This document shows, piece after piece, positions 38,515 through 47,387 of a stretch of DNA of 64,000 bases. The notes under the pieces are model-generated. The model saw only the letters and a program-made list of their open reading frames with translations, did not search any database and was not told where the DNA came from. Each line of letters begins with the position of its first letter. The first letter of the stretch is position 1. Origin of the DNA: Parvularcula sp. BBD 1991-13 (GTDB lineage: Bacteria; Pseudomonadota; Alphaproteobacteria; Caulobacterales; Parvularculaceae); contig LYSZ01000006.1 of NCBI GenBank assembly GCA_001657385.1, positions 124,001 through 188,000 of the forward strand, written 5' to 3'. Both the position numbers and the translations under genes were made by a program.

Positions 38515-40125
38515 ATGCGTATCGGGGGCGCCGCCGTTATTGCACTGGTTACTGCGTCATGCGCCAGCGTTGACCAGGAGTTGCTCGATGCGCAGCTTCC
38601 CGACGCCCCCGCGGCGTGGTCCTCGGAAGACGCGGCGGGCTTCGCGCCCACCGGCGACTGGCTCGCCGCCTTCGACGACAACGCCCTGCGCGACCTTGTG
38701 GACGAGGCGCTGCTGCGCAACAACGACCTTCTCGCCGCCGTCTCGCGCCTCGACCAGGCGCGGGAGGACACCCGGATCGCCCGCGCGGACCAGTTGCCGT
38801 CGCTCGACGCCTTCGCCAGCACCCGCCGCAGCGCCATCGTCACCGATCCCGCCTCGGCGGCCCAGGCGGGCGGCGGCGGCGCGGCGCTGAGCGGGCTGCG
38901 CGCGCGCGACCTCGAAGACCAGTTCGGCATCGATGTCGACGGCGACGGGGAACTCGACGGGCTTGACCTCGTCGACGCGAACAATCTCGATCCGGTCACG
39001 GGCCAGCCGATCAGCGGCCAGGACGGCGTGATCGATTCCGACCTGCCGAACCGGCGTCTTTACATCAACAGCTTCCTGCTGAGCGCCGACATCCGTTGGG
39101 AGCTGGACGTGTGGGGCCGGCTGCGCGACCAGACGCGCGCCGCCTACCAGGACGCCGCCGCCGCCTACGCCGACCTCGCCGCGGCGGAGCTGTCGATCGC
39201 CGCCCGCGTAGCGCAGGCGTGGTTCTCCCTGATCGAGGCGCGCCAGCAGCGCGAGCTTGCCGAACGCGACATCCAGGCGCGCGAAAGCAACCTCCGCGTG
39301 ACCGAACGTCGATACGACCGCGGCGTCGCATCGAGCCTCGACGTGCGCCTGTCGCGCTCGGCGCTGGGATCCAGCCGCGCGACGCTGGCGACGCGCAAGC
39401 GCCAGGAGCAGGAAGCCTCGCGCACGCTCGAAGTCTTGCTGGGGCGCTATCCCGGCGCGGAGCTTGAGGCCGCCGACGCCCTGCCGACCCTGCCGCCGCT
39501 CGCCGGCGCCGGCGCGCCGGGCGACATTCTCGCGCGGCGCCCGGACCTGATCGCCGCGGAGGCGCGCATGCAATCGGCCGGCCTGCGCGCGCGGGCCGCG
39601 CGCAAGCAGTTGCTGCCCACGATCACCCTGAGCTCGTCGCTCAGCACGTCCGGCCCGGAGATCAGCGATCTGATCGACCCGGAGCGTCTCGCCGGCAACA
39701 TCGCCTCCGGGCTGGCGCAGCCCCTGTTCCAGGGCGGACGGGTGCGCGCCAATGCGCGGCGCGCCCGCGCGGTCGCCGAAACGGCGGCCTATGATTACGT
39801 GCAGACGGTGCTGACGGCCTACCAGGAGGCGGAGAACGCCCTCGCCGCCGAAAGCCTGCTGGTGGAGCAGGAAGAGGCGCTGTTGATCGCCCTGGAAGAG
39901 GCCGAGGCCGCCGAAACCCTGACCGAACGGCGCTACGCCAGCGGGGCGGCGACGATTTTCGACCTGCTCGACGCGCAGACGCGCCGCATTTCTGCGGAAA
40001 GCCAGTTCATTCAGGTCAAGCGCGAGCGCCTGTCCAACCGGGTGCAGCTCTATCTGGCGATCGGAGGGGACTTTCTAACGGAAACCAAACTGCTCGCCCT
40101 GGCGGCGACCACCGAGGACAGTTAG
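38515..40125 (+). CDS. RND efflux outer-membrane lipoprotein channel (NodT/OprM type) with a calcium-loop insert
   Basis: 536 residues. Signal sequence with lipobox LVTASC, then two OEP repeats as in OprM-like channels (helix blocks LLAAVSRLDQAREDTRIARADQLPS, SFLLSADIRWELDVWGRLRDQTR). Between the first helix pair and the strand SFLLSADI lies an insert of about 60 residues (about 105-180) containing DVDGDGELDGLD at 140-151: Asp at positions 1, 3, 5, 9 and 12, Gly at 6, a dockerin/EF-hand-like Ca2+ loop, and a second acidic patch QDGVIDSD. Standard channels lack it. AAGGAG precedes ATG 38515. First gene of the operon, four bases before the adaptor. Confidence 0.9.
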   Translation: MRIGGAAVIALVTASCASVDQELLDAQLPDAPAAWSSEDAAGFAPTGDWLAAFDDNALRDLVDEALLRNNDLLAAVSRLDQAREDTRIARADQLPSLDAFASTRRSAIVTDPASAAQAGGGGAALSGLRARDLEDQFGIDVDGDGELDGLDLVDANNLDPVTGQPISGQDGVIDSDLPNRRLYINSFLLSADIRWELDVWGRLRDQTRAAYQDAAAAYADLAAAELSIAARVAQAWFSLIEARQQRELAERDIQARESNLRVTERRYDRGVASSLDVRLSRSALGSSRATLATRKRQEQEASRTLEVLLGRYPGAELEAADALPTLPPLAGAGAPGDILARRPDLIAAEARMQSAGLRARAARKQLLPTITLSSSLSTSGPEISDLIDPERLAGNIASGLAQPLFQGGRVRANARRARAVAETAAYDYVQTVLTAYQEAENALAAESLLVEQEEALLIALEEAEAAETLTERRYASGAATIFDLLDAQTRRISAESQFIQVKRERLSNRVQLYLAIGGDFLTETKLLALAATTEDS

Positions 40126-40129
40126 GCGT

Positions 40130-41422
40130 ATGCTCAGAAAACTCGCAACCATCGCCGGCACTCTCGGCGCGATCGCCATCGTGATCGTCGGCGCGGCGGG
40201 CATTGTCCTGATGGGCCAGTTGCGGTCGGATCTCGAACGCGAGGAGCCTGAGGTCATCGCGCCGACCGTATTCTACACCATAGCGAGGGCGGAGCCGGTG
40301 ACGCTCGACGTCAGCTCGCAGGGAGAGGTTCGTCCCCGCACGGACATTTCCCTGACGGCGCAGGTGGCCGGGCGCGTCGTCGCCGTCTCGGACAAGTTCG
40401 TCAATGGCGGCGCCTTCGAGAAAGGCGACATCCTGGTGCGGATCGAGGATACCGATTACCGCGCCGCCGCCGCCACCGCCAGGGCGCGCGTCGCCCAGAC
40501 CGAGCAGGCCCTGCGCCGCGAGGAGGCCGAGGCGGCGCTCGCCCGCGAGGACTTCGAGGATCTCGGGCTCGACGACGACCCCACCGAACTGACCCTGCGC
40601 ATCCCGCAACTCGCCCAGGCGCGCGCGGACTACGAAGCCGCGCAGGCCGAGCGCCGCGCCGCGGAAATCAACCTTCAGCGCACCGTCATCCGCGCGCCGT
40701 TCAAGGGCCGGGTGCGCGAGCGCCTGGCGGGGGTCGGCCAGTTCGCCGGCGCCGGCGCGGAGTTGGGCCGGATCTTTTCGACCGACATCGCGGAAATCCG
40801 CCTGCCCCTCAACGACAACGACCTCGCAAAGCTCGGCATACCGATCGATTTCAGCGAAAGCAAGGACAATCCGGGGCCGAAGGTCGAGCTTTCGGCGGTC
40901 ATCGCCGGCGAGTTTCACCGCTGGGAAGGGCGCATCGCCCGGTCGCAGGGCGCGATCGACGCCGCCACCCGGCAGGTCTTCGTGATCGCCGTCGTGGAAG
41001 ATCCTTACGGCGCCGGCGCTTCGCGCGGCCCGGATGGCGCGTCGGACAGTCCCTCGAACGGCGGGGCTCCGCTCGCCATGGGCCTTTTCGTCGATGCGAG
41101 CATCAGGGGCCGGCCGTATGAAAACGCCGTGATCCTGCCGCGCGCGGCGCTGCACGGCAGCGACCAGGTCTATGTCATCGACGAGGCCGACACCCTGCGG
41201 GCGCGCACGGTGACCATCGTGTCGAGCGATCGCGACACCATCACCGTTTCCGCCGGGGTCAGCGACGGCGAACGCATCGCCGCCTCGCCCCTGCGCGGCG
41301 CCCGCGACGGCAGCCCCGTGACGCCGATCGATCCCGACGCGCCGCCCGCGTCCTCGTCCAGCGTCGCCGATCTCGGCGCCGAAAGCGAGCGCGGCGGCGA
41401 CAGCAGCGGAGGCGTGCAGTGA
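40130..41422 (+). CDS. RND efflux periplasmic adaptor (membrane fusion protein)
   Basis: 430 residues. One N-terminal membrane helix (about 5-28), then beta-strands and a lipoyl/hairpin region: SQGEVRPRTDISLTAQVAGRVVAVSDKFVNGGAFEKGDILVRIEDTDY is the biotinyl-lipoyl-like half, followed by the alpha-hairpin, LQRTVIRAPFKGRVRERL and the beta-barrel domain. It bridges inner-membrane pump and outer channel. The C-terminal 50 residues are acidic/Ser-rich. Its stop overlaps the permease GTG start by four bases, so the two are translationally coupled. Confidence 0.95.
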   Translation: MLRKLATIAGTLGAIAIVIVGAAGIVLMGQLRSDLEREEPEVIAPTVFYTIARAEPVTLDVSSQGEVRPRTDISLTAQVAGRVVAVSDKFVNGGAFEKGDILVRIEDTDYRAAAATARARVAQTEQALRREEAEAALAREDFEDLGLDDDPTELTLRIPQLAQARADYEAAQAERRAAEINLQRTVIRAPFKGRVRERLAGVGQFAGAGAELGRIFSTDIAEIRLPLNDNDLAKLGIPIDFSESKDNPGPKVELSAVIAGEFHRWEGRIARSQGAIDAATRQVFVIAVVEDPYGAGASRGPDGASDSPSNGGAPLAMGLFVDASIRGRPYENAVILPRAALHGSDQVYVIDEADTLRARTVTIVSSDRDTITVSAGVSDGERIAASPLRGARDGSPVTPIDPDAPPASSSSVADLGAESERGGDSSGGVQ

Positions 41423-44400
41423 ACGGATTGATCGAATGGTGGACGCGCAATTCGGTCGCCGCCAACCTTCTCATGGTCACCTGTTTCGTTGCGGGCACCC
41501 TCGCCTTCTTCCAACTTGAGCGCGAGCTGAACCCGTCCGCGACCTTTAACGGCGCCAACATCAATGTCGGCTGGCCCGGCGCTTCGCCGGTGGAAATCGA
41601 GGAGCAGATCATTCTGCGCATCGAGGAAGCGCTCGCCGATGTCGACGGGATCGAGCACATTACCGCCACGGCCCGCGAGGGCAGCGCCTCGATCAACGTG
41701 GAAGGCGACGACGACATCGACGTAACGCGCTTCCTGAACGAGTTGAAAAACCGGCTCGACGGGGTGGCGACCCTGCCGAGCGACGTCGAACCGCCGACCG
41801 TCTCGCAGTGGCGCAACGAGGACCCGGGCATGTTCATGTCGCTGTACGGCGACATGGACGAGCGCGAACTCAGCCGTCTGGCGCGGACCATGCGCGACGA
41901 GCTCGCGCAACTGCCGGGGGGCTCGCCGCTGGTCGAGGTCTGGGGCGACCGCCAGGAGGAAGTCTCGATCGAGGTTTCCGAGGAATCCCTGCAACGCTAC
42001 GGGCTGACATTCGACGACGTGACGAACGCGATCCAGGGCGCCTCCGTCAACATCGCCGGCGGCCAGGTGCGCACCGAAACGGGCAATGTGCAGCTCGCGG
42101 CGCGGTCCCTTGCCGACACCCGCGAGGAGTTCGAGCGGATTATCGTCCGCCAGACCCCCGAGGGGGGCGTGATCCGGGTCGCCGACGTGGCGACCGTCGT
42201 CGACGGGTTCGAGGAAACGCGCCAGATCCGGACCACCAACGGCAAGCGCTCGATCACCCTCGCCGTGCGCTCGCCGGAGACCTCGGACATCACCACCCTG
42301 TCCCGGGTGGTGAACGAGTGGGTCGAGGCGAAGAATAAGGAACTGGACGGGCGGGCGGAGATCCTGATCTGGTTCGACGGGGCCGAACCGTTCAACGGCC
42401 AGCTCGGACTGGTCGCGTCGAACGCCTTTGTCGGCCTGATCCTGGTCTTGATCATCCTGATGCTGTTCCTGCGGCCCGCCGTCGCCTTCTGGGTGGCGAT
42501 CGGGATCGCCATCGCCTTTACCGGCGCGTTCATCCTCATGCCGGCGACGGGCGTGTCGCTGAACTTCCTGTCGATCTTCGGATTTTTGCTGGTGATCGGG
42601 GTCGTGGTGGACGACGCGATCATCGTCGGCGAGAGCATCCACAACCAGGTCGAGGACGGCAACAAGGGCGTAGACGGCGCCATTCTCGGCACGCAGCTCG
42701 TCCTGAAGCCGGTTTTCTTCGCCGTGCTGACCACCATGATCGCCTTTTCGCCGTGGCTTTTCATCGGCGGCGGCGCGGCGCAGTTCACCCGCCAGATCAG
42801 CCTGACGGTGATCTATGCGCTCACCTTCTCGCTGGTCGAGGCGTTCCTTATCCTGCCGGCGCACCTGTCGCATATGAAGCCGCAGAACAAGCACGGCGTC
42901 TACTACCGGCTGCAACGGGTGTTCGCCGAGGGCATCCTGACCTTCGCCGACCGGTTCTACCGCCCGGTGATCAAGACCGCGCTGCGCCTGCGCTACATGA
43001 CGGTGGCGGGCTTTTTCGTCGCCCTCGCCTTTTCGGTCGCACTGATCGCGCAGGGGTGGATTTCCTTCAAGTTCATGCCCGAAATTCAGGGTACGTTCAT
43101 TTCCGTGAATGTCCGCCTGCCGGAAGGCGCCGCTTTCAGCCGCACCGAACAGGTCTATGACGACGTTTCGCGCGCGGCGAACAGCCTCAAGCGGCGGCTT
43201 GGCGACGCTGAAAACGGCGAGCCGTATGTCAGCACGATCTATGTGAGCGCGGAAGAGACCAGCGTCACCTCCTACGTCACCATTGTCGAGGCGACGCACC
43301 GTTCGGAATCGACCAAGGACGTCGCGGACATGTTCCGCGAAGAACTCGGTGAAATTCCCGATGCGGAGGAAATCACCGTCGGCTTCACCCAGAATGAGGG
43401 CGGGCCCGGCCTCGTCTTCGGTGTCGAGGCGAACGACCTGGAGGAGTTGCGCCTGGCGACGGTGGATCTGCAGAACTATCTGAAAACCATTCCCAACGCC
43501 TATGACGTGCGCAACAACCTGCAATCGGCGACGCCTGAAATCAGGCTGGCGCTCAAGCCGGGCGCGGAACGGTTCGGACTGACGCTCGGCGAGGTGTCGC
43601 GCCAGGTGCGTCAGGCTTTCTACGGCCAGGAAGTGCAGCGCCTGCCCCGCGACGGCGAGGACGTGCGCGTGATGGTCCGCTATCCCCGCTCGGCGCGCGA
43701 ATCCCTCACCACCATCGAGGAGATGCGCATCCGCACGCCGGACGGGCGCGAAGTGCCGCTCACCGCCGTCGCCGAGGCGTCCTTCGCGCCGAGCTTCAAC
43801 CGGATCGAGCGGCGCGACCGCATGCGCTCGGCCCGCATCACCGCGGAGCTGCGCGAGGGCGCCGACCGCGCCCAGATCATGAAGGACTACAACGAAGCTT
43901 TCCTGCCGGAATTCCGCAGCCGGCACCCCGGCGTCAATCTCGGCCAGCGCGGCGACGCGGAGGAGCAGGCGGACTTTCTCGGCGAGTTTCTCTCGCTTTA
44001 CGCGGTCGCGCTTTTCCTCATGTACATGCTGCTCGCCATCGCTTTCAGTTCCTACTGGCAACCGGCGCTGATCATGACCGCGATTCCCTTCGGCTATATG
44101 GGCGCGGCGTTCGGCCACTTTCTCCTCGGCCTCGACTTCGCCCTGTTCTCGTTCTTCGGGGTCGGCGCGGCGGCGGGCGTGGTCGTCAACGACAACCTCG
44201 TCCTGATCGATTACGTGAACCGCCTGCGCCGCGAGGGGGAAGGCGCCTTCGCCGCCCTGGTCAAGGCCGGCGTCGGCCGCTTCCGACCGATCATGCTGAC
44301 GTCGGTGACGACCTTTATCGGCCTGTTGCCGATCATGTTCGAACAGTCCACGGACGCGCAGTTCCTGAAGCCGACCATCGTGGCGCTGGCGTTCGGCGTG

Positions 44401-44628
44401 TTCTTCGCGACCTTCGTAACGCTGATCTTCGTGCCGGCGATGTACGCGGTCGGCGCGGATATCGCGCGCTTTTACCGCTGGGCCTGGACGGGCGAGAAAC
44501 AACCTTCGCTGGGCCACGGCGAATCGGAAAAAAGCGATTTCTGGGGCTCGCCAGAAAACCGCGAATCGGGCGATTCGACCGTCGACAAGCAGAAAAGCGG
44601 CAATCCGCTCTGGCGGCCCGCCGAATAG
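41419..44628 (+). CDS. RND efflux inner-membrane permease (AcrB/HAE1-like)
   Basis: 1069 residues, 12 helices with two large periplasmic loops. The helix-4 acidic pair is in LLVIGVVVDDAIIVGESI. The helix-10 motif reads GVVVNDNLVLID, where AcrB has a Lys; an Asp in place of the Lys is usual in one RND subfamily, so proton coupling may differ in detail. Start is GTG at 41419, overlapping the adaptor stop by four bases. Drug or metabolite efflux with the adaptor and lipoprotein channel is expected; the substrate is unknown. The acidic C-terminal tail beyond the last helix is about 50 residues. Confidence 0.95.
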   Translation: MNGLIEWWTRNSVAANLLMVTCFVAGTLAFFQLERELNPSATFNGANINVGWPGASPVEIEEQIILRIEEALADVDGIEHITATAREGSASINVEGDDDIDVTRFLNELKNRLDGVATLPSDVEPPTVSQWRNEDPGMFMSLYGDMDERELSRLARTMRDELAQLPGGSPLVEVWGDRQEEVSIEVSEESLQRYGLTFDDVTNAIQGASVNIAGGQVRTETGNVQLAARSLADTREEFERIIVRQTPEGGVIRVADVATVVDGFEETRQIRTTNGKRSITLAVRSPETSDITTLSRVVNEWVEAKNKELDGRAEILIWFDGAEPFNGQLGLVASNAFVGLILVLIILMLFLRPAVAFWVAIGIAIAFTGAFILMPATGVSLNFLSIFGFLLVIGVVVDDAIIVGESIHNQVEDGNKGVDGAILGTQLVLKPVFFAVLTTMIAFSPWLFIGGGAAQFTRQISLTVIYALTFSLVEAFLILPAHLSHMKPQNKHGVYYRLQRVFAEGILTFADRFYRPVIKTALRLRYMTVAGFFVALAFSVALIAQGWISFKFMPEIQGTFISVNVRLPEGAAFSRTEQVYDDVSRAANSLKRRLGDAENGEPYVSTIYVSAEETSVTSYVTIVEATHRSESTKDVADMFREELGEIPDAEEITVGFTQNEGGPGLVFGVEANDLEELRLATVDLQNYLKTIPNAYDVRNNLQSATPEIRLALKPGAERFGLTLGEVSRQVRQAFYGQEVQRLPRDGEDVRVMVRYPRSARESLTTIEEMRIRTPDGREVPLTAVAEASFAPSFNRIERRDRMRSARITAELREGADRAQIMKDYNEAFLPEFRSRHPGVNLGQRGDAEEQADFLGEFLSLYAVALFLMYMLLAIAFSSYWQPALIMTAIPFGYMGAAFGHFLLGLDFALFSFFGVGAAAGVVVNDNLVLIDYVNRLRREGEGAFAALVKAGVGRFRPIMLTSVTTFIGLLPIMFEQSTDAQFLKPTIVALAFGVFFATFVTLIFVPAMYAVGADIARFYRWAWTGEKQPSLGHGESEKSDFWGSPENRESGDSTVDKQKSGNPLWRPAE

Positions 44629-44660
44629 GCGAAGTCTCTTTTTGCCGACAACCAGCGGTT

Positions 44661-44675
44661 TTAACGAAATGTTAA
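44661..44675 (+). promoter_or_regulatory. CtrA box TTAA-N7-TTAA
   Basis: TTAACGAAATGTTAA, an exact match to the CtrA box consensus known from Caulobacter and relatives. It lies between two genes whose 3' ends face each other (RND permease and hisG), where no coding gene would use it, but directly before a candidate small RNA ending in a terminator. Confidence 0.6.
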
Positions 44676-44695
44676 GACTTTGCCGTCATCGTGAA

Positions 44696-44790
44696 AGCGT
44701 CTTCTCCCGAGAAGATACCCCACCATACCCCACGACAGTGAGTACCGGCCCCGCTTCCCCCAAGGCGGGGCCGTCTCGCTTTTAGGCGCG
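44696..44790 (+). ncRNA. Candidate CtrA-linked small RNA
   Basis: About 85-95 bases. A 5' inverted repeat TCTTCTC-CC-GAGAAGA (44700-44715) is followed by a C-rich single-stranded stretch with two copies of ATACCCCAC (44715-44723 and 44725-44733), then the strong terminator hairpin. C-rich repeats that can pair with G-rich ribosome-binding sites, two hairpins and a U-rich end are the usual build of a trans-acting sRNA. The 5' end is inferred from the CtrA box position; no -10 box is obvious. Confidence 0.45.
44746..44785 (+). terminator. Rho-independent terminator
   Basis: CGGCCCCGC (44746-44754) pairs perfectly with GCGGGGCCG (44765-44773) across a 10-base loop, followed by tctcgctttt. A tandem copy of the tail (CTCGCTTTTAGGCGCG at 44775 and 44793, period 18) follows. 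It would end the RND operon and the candidate small RNA. Confidence 0.75.
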
Positions 44791-44827
44791 CGCTCGCTTT
44801 TAGGCGCGAGGCGGGGCGGCCTTTGCG

Positions 44828-45715
44828 TCAGGCCATCATTTTCTCGATCGGCAGGACGAGGATGGCGCTGGCGCCGAGTTTTTTCAGGTCCTCAAGCGTG
44901 TCCCAGAAAACGCTCTCGCGGCAGACGGCGTGGATCGCCACCTTGTCGGAGGACCCCGCCAGTTCGAGCACCGTCGGCGCGTCCGCGCCGGGAAGGTATT
45001 CCGTAATCGCCGCAACCGCGTCGCGGGGCGCGTTCATCATCACATATTTTGCATCGCGCGAGGTCAAAACGCCGTTGATCCGCTTCATCAGGGCGTCGAA
45101 CACGGCCTGCTTGCCCGGCGTGAAATCGGCGGCGTTCCGTATCAGGAGCGCCTGTGAATCGAACACCTCCGCCACGGGTTTCAGGCCGTTGGCGTCCAGC
45201 GTCGCGCCGGTGGAAACGATGTCGCAGACGGCGTCGGCGATTTTCAGGCGCGGCGCCACTTCGACCGACCCCTTCATCATCACCGCGCGGGCGTTGACCC
45301 CTTCGCGGGCGAGCCAGGCCCTCGTCAGTTCCGGATAGGACGTCGCCACGCGGCGTCCCTCCAGCATGTCCGCCCCGTCGAACGACCATTCCTTGGGCGC
45401 GGCGAGCATCAGCTTGCAGCGGGCGAAACCGAGCGGCATCACCTCAACCGCCGGCGCATCATGCTCGCCCGCGAGGCGCTCCTCCTCGAACACGTTCTGG
45501 CCGACAATGCCGATGTCGCAGGCGTTGTCGGCGACGAAGGAGGGAATGTCGTCGTCGCGCAGCAGCAACACGTCGATCGGCAATTCGCGCACGCGGCCGT
45601 ATAGCTTATCCTTGCCGCGGGAAACCTTCAGCCCGCAGCTTTTGAGAAGGTCGAAACTGCCTTCCGAGAGGCGGCCCGATTTCTGGATGGCGATCCGCAG
45701 TCGTTCTTCGCTCAT
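44828..45715 (-). CDS. hisG: ATP phosphoribosyltransferase, long form
   Basis: 295 residues, first enzyme of histidine synthesis (ATP + PRPP). RIAIQKSGRLSEGSFDLLKSCGL at the N-terminus, DIGIVGQNVFEE and the PRPP loop DIVSTGATLDANGLKPV are diagnostic. The length shows the C-terminal ACT-like regulatory domain, so HisZ is not required. Its start overlaps the stop of the TrpR-like regulator gene by four bases (ATGA), a translational coupling. No other his genes are in the window. Confidence 0.96.
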   Translation of the reverse strand: MSEERLRIAIQKSGRLSEGSFDLLKSCGLKVSRGKDKLYGRVRELPIDVLLLRDDDIPSFVADNACDIGIVGQNVFEEERLAGEHDAPAVEVMPLGFARCKLMLAAPKEWSFDGADMLEGRRVATSYPELTRAWLAREGVNARAVMMKGSVEVAPRLKIADAVCDIVSTGATLDANGLKPVAEVFDSQALLIRNAADFTPGKQAVFDALMKRINGVLTSRDAKYVMMNAPRDAVAAITEYLPGADAPTVLELAGSSDKVAIHAVCRESVFWDTLEDLKKLGASAILVLPIEKMMA

Positions 45716-46101
45716 GAGTTCCCTGTCCTCTTGCCCTGTTCCGTTCCCAGACGATCCAGCATCATCCGGTATCCCTGATGCGGCTCCTCGCGCAGAAAAC
45801 GCGCGACCCGGCCCACCGTCGTCGTGGAGGCGCCCGTCGCCGCGGCGATCTCGCGATAGGAATGCGCGCCCGCATCCAGCATCCGCGCGATGCGCCAGCG
45901 CTCGGCGAAAGCCGCGAGTTCGCCCCGCGTCGTCAGGTCGCGCAGGAAGCGCGCCGCCTCGGACGCATCGGCGCAGGCCGCGACCGCGCCGAACAGGGCC
46001 GCCTCGTCGGCTTCCCGTTCTCCCTCGGCGCCCGCGGCAGGCGGACCGCTCGCGCCCGCCGGCGCTGCAAGGGTGGATATCGCGGCGCGGTTTCGCGTCA
46101 T
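45712..46101 (-). CDS. TrpR/YerC-YecD family DNA-binding regulator
   Basis: About 129 residues. A disordered Ala/Gly-rich start precedes the compact helical TrpR-like domain: FLRDLTTRGELAAFAERWRIARMLDAGAHSYREIAAATGASTTTVGRVARFL, with the helix-turn-helix in SYREIAAATGASTTTVGRV. YerC/YecD proteins are commonly encoded beside his genes and are thought to control them. The ATG at 46101 is used; a GTG at 46119 is also possible and neither has a good ribosome site. The palindrome at 46174-46183 may be its own operator. Confidence 0.85.
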   Translation of the reverse strand: MTRNRAAISTLAAPAGASGPPAAGAEGEREADEAALFGAVAACADASEAARFLRDLTTRGELAAFAERWRIARMLDAGAHSYREIAAATGASTTTVGRVARFLREEPHQGYRMMLDRLGTEQGKRTGNS

Positions 46102-46173
46102 GGCGCTGTCACGGGGCACGGGAGTTTACAAGCATGGCGGTTTTGGGGCATGGAAGTTTGCGGGCGTAATACT

Positions 46174-46183
46174 GTGTTAACAC
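46174..46183. promoter_or_regulatory. Palindrome GTGTTAACAC upstream of the TrpR-like gene
   Basis: A perfect 10-base palindrome 73 bases before the regulator ATG, next to a TATTAC element on the minus strand. It lies in the divergent region shared with the hydrolase gene and is a plausible autoregulatory site of the TrpR-like protein. Confidence 0.4.
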
Positions 46184-46364
46184 GCTGATACATGCGCGGC
46201 CGCCATTGTCAACATTGGCCGCTCTTTAAGTCGGACTTCGTCACTATCCTGTCGGACCGGGCGAACGCGGAAATCTTCAAAAATCCGGCGGATATCGGCC
46301 AACCGTCCGGCGGGCGCCCAGCTAGGGTGAGCGCATCGACAGCAAGCAAGGGAGCCCCCCGAAC

Positions 46365-47387
46365 ATGACCCGACCGCCGATCGCGACCGCCCGCCCCAGC
46401 CGCCGCAAGGTGCTCGCCGGCGCCGCCGCCCTCGTTCCCGTCCTCGCCGCGCCGGCGCGCGCCCGCGCCGCGGCCCCGGCGACGACGCCCCCCGCCAAAG
46501 GAGCCCGCCCCATGGAAAAAGCAACCTTCGCCGTCGCCGACACGCCACTGGTCGGCGATCTTTACAAACCCGCCGAAACCGGGCCCCGGCCCGCCGTCGC
46601 GATCATCGGCCCGATGACCTATCAGAAGGAACAGGCGCCAACCCAGTACGCCCGCCGTCTCGCCGATATGGGCTTCGTCGCGCTCGCCTATGACAGCCGT
46701 TATCGCGGCGAGAGCGGCGGCGAACCGCGCGCCTGGGAGAACCCGTTCCACAAGGTCGAGGACCTGAAAGCCGCCGTCGCCTATCTGAAATCCCGCCCCG
46801 ACGTCGACCCGGACCAGGTGTCGATCCTCGCCATCTGCCAGGGATCGTCCATCGCTTTTCGCGCCGCCGGCGAACTTGAGGGCGTGCGCGCCCTCGCCAC
46901 CGTCGCCGGCCATTACCGCGATCGCGAAGGCGACATCGAATGGCTCGGCGAGGACGGATACGCCGCCCGCAAGGCGCAAGGCGCGCGCGCCAGGGCGAAG
47001 TACGAGGCGACCGGCGAGGTCGACTATGTCAAGGCCGTGGACCGGACGGACATGAATGTCGGCATGCCGGGCGAGTTCGTCTGGGTCTGGTACCAGCCAT
47101 GGGCCGACCGCGGTCAGTGGGAGAACCGCTACGCGGTGATGAGCGACGCCGACCTCCTCGCCTACGACTCCATCGGCGCGGCGAAGACCCTGACCGCGCC
47201 CTGGCTGATGATCCACGGCGACAACTGCTTCCTGCCCAACGCCGCCCGGCGCCACATGGCGGCCGTGCCGGAGACGACCCGAACCAAGACGATCTGGGAC
47301 GACACCGCGCACCTTGCCTATTACGACCAGCCCGAGACCGTCGACCGCGCAACGCGGGAGATCGCGGACTGGTTCCGCAACGCTTGA
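46365..47387 (+). CDS. Tat-exported alpha/beta hydrolase, dienelactone-hydrolase-like
   Basis: 340 residues. The start SRRKVLAGAAALVPVLAAPARARA is a Tat-like signal, implying a periplasmic enzyme folded before export. The hydrolase core has ALAYDSRYRGESGGEPR, and at the nucleophile elbow AICQGSS, so the nucleophile is probably a Cys as in dienelactone hydrolases and YcjY-like proteins; the other triad residues are likely in IHGDNCFLP and DTAHLAYYD. The substrate is unknown. GGGAG precedes the ATG at 46365. It is divergent from the TrpR-like gene. Confidence 0.82.
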   Translation: MTRPPIATARPSRRKVLAGAAALVPVLAAPARARAAAPATTPPAKGARPMEKATFAVADTPLVGDLYKPAETGPRPAVAIIGPMTYQKEQAPTQYARRLADMGFVALAYDSRYRGESGGEPRAWENPFHKVEDLKAAVAYLKSRPDVDPDQVSILAICQGSSIAFRAAGELEGVRALATVAGHYRDREGDIEWLGEDGYAARKAQGARARAKYEATGEVDYVKAVDRTDMNVGMPGEFVWVWYQPWADRGQWENRYAVMSDADLLAYDSIGAAKTLTAPWLMIHGDNCFLPNAARRHMAAVPETTRTKTIWDDTAHLAYYDQPETVDRATREIADWFRNA

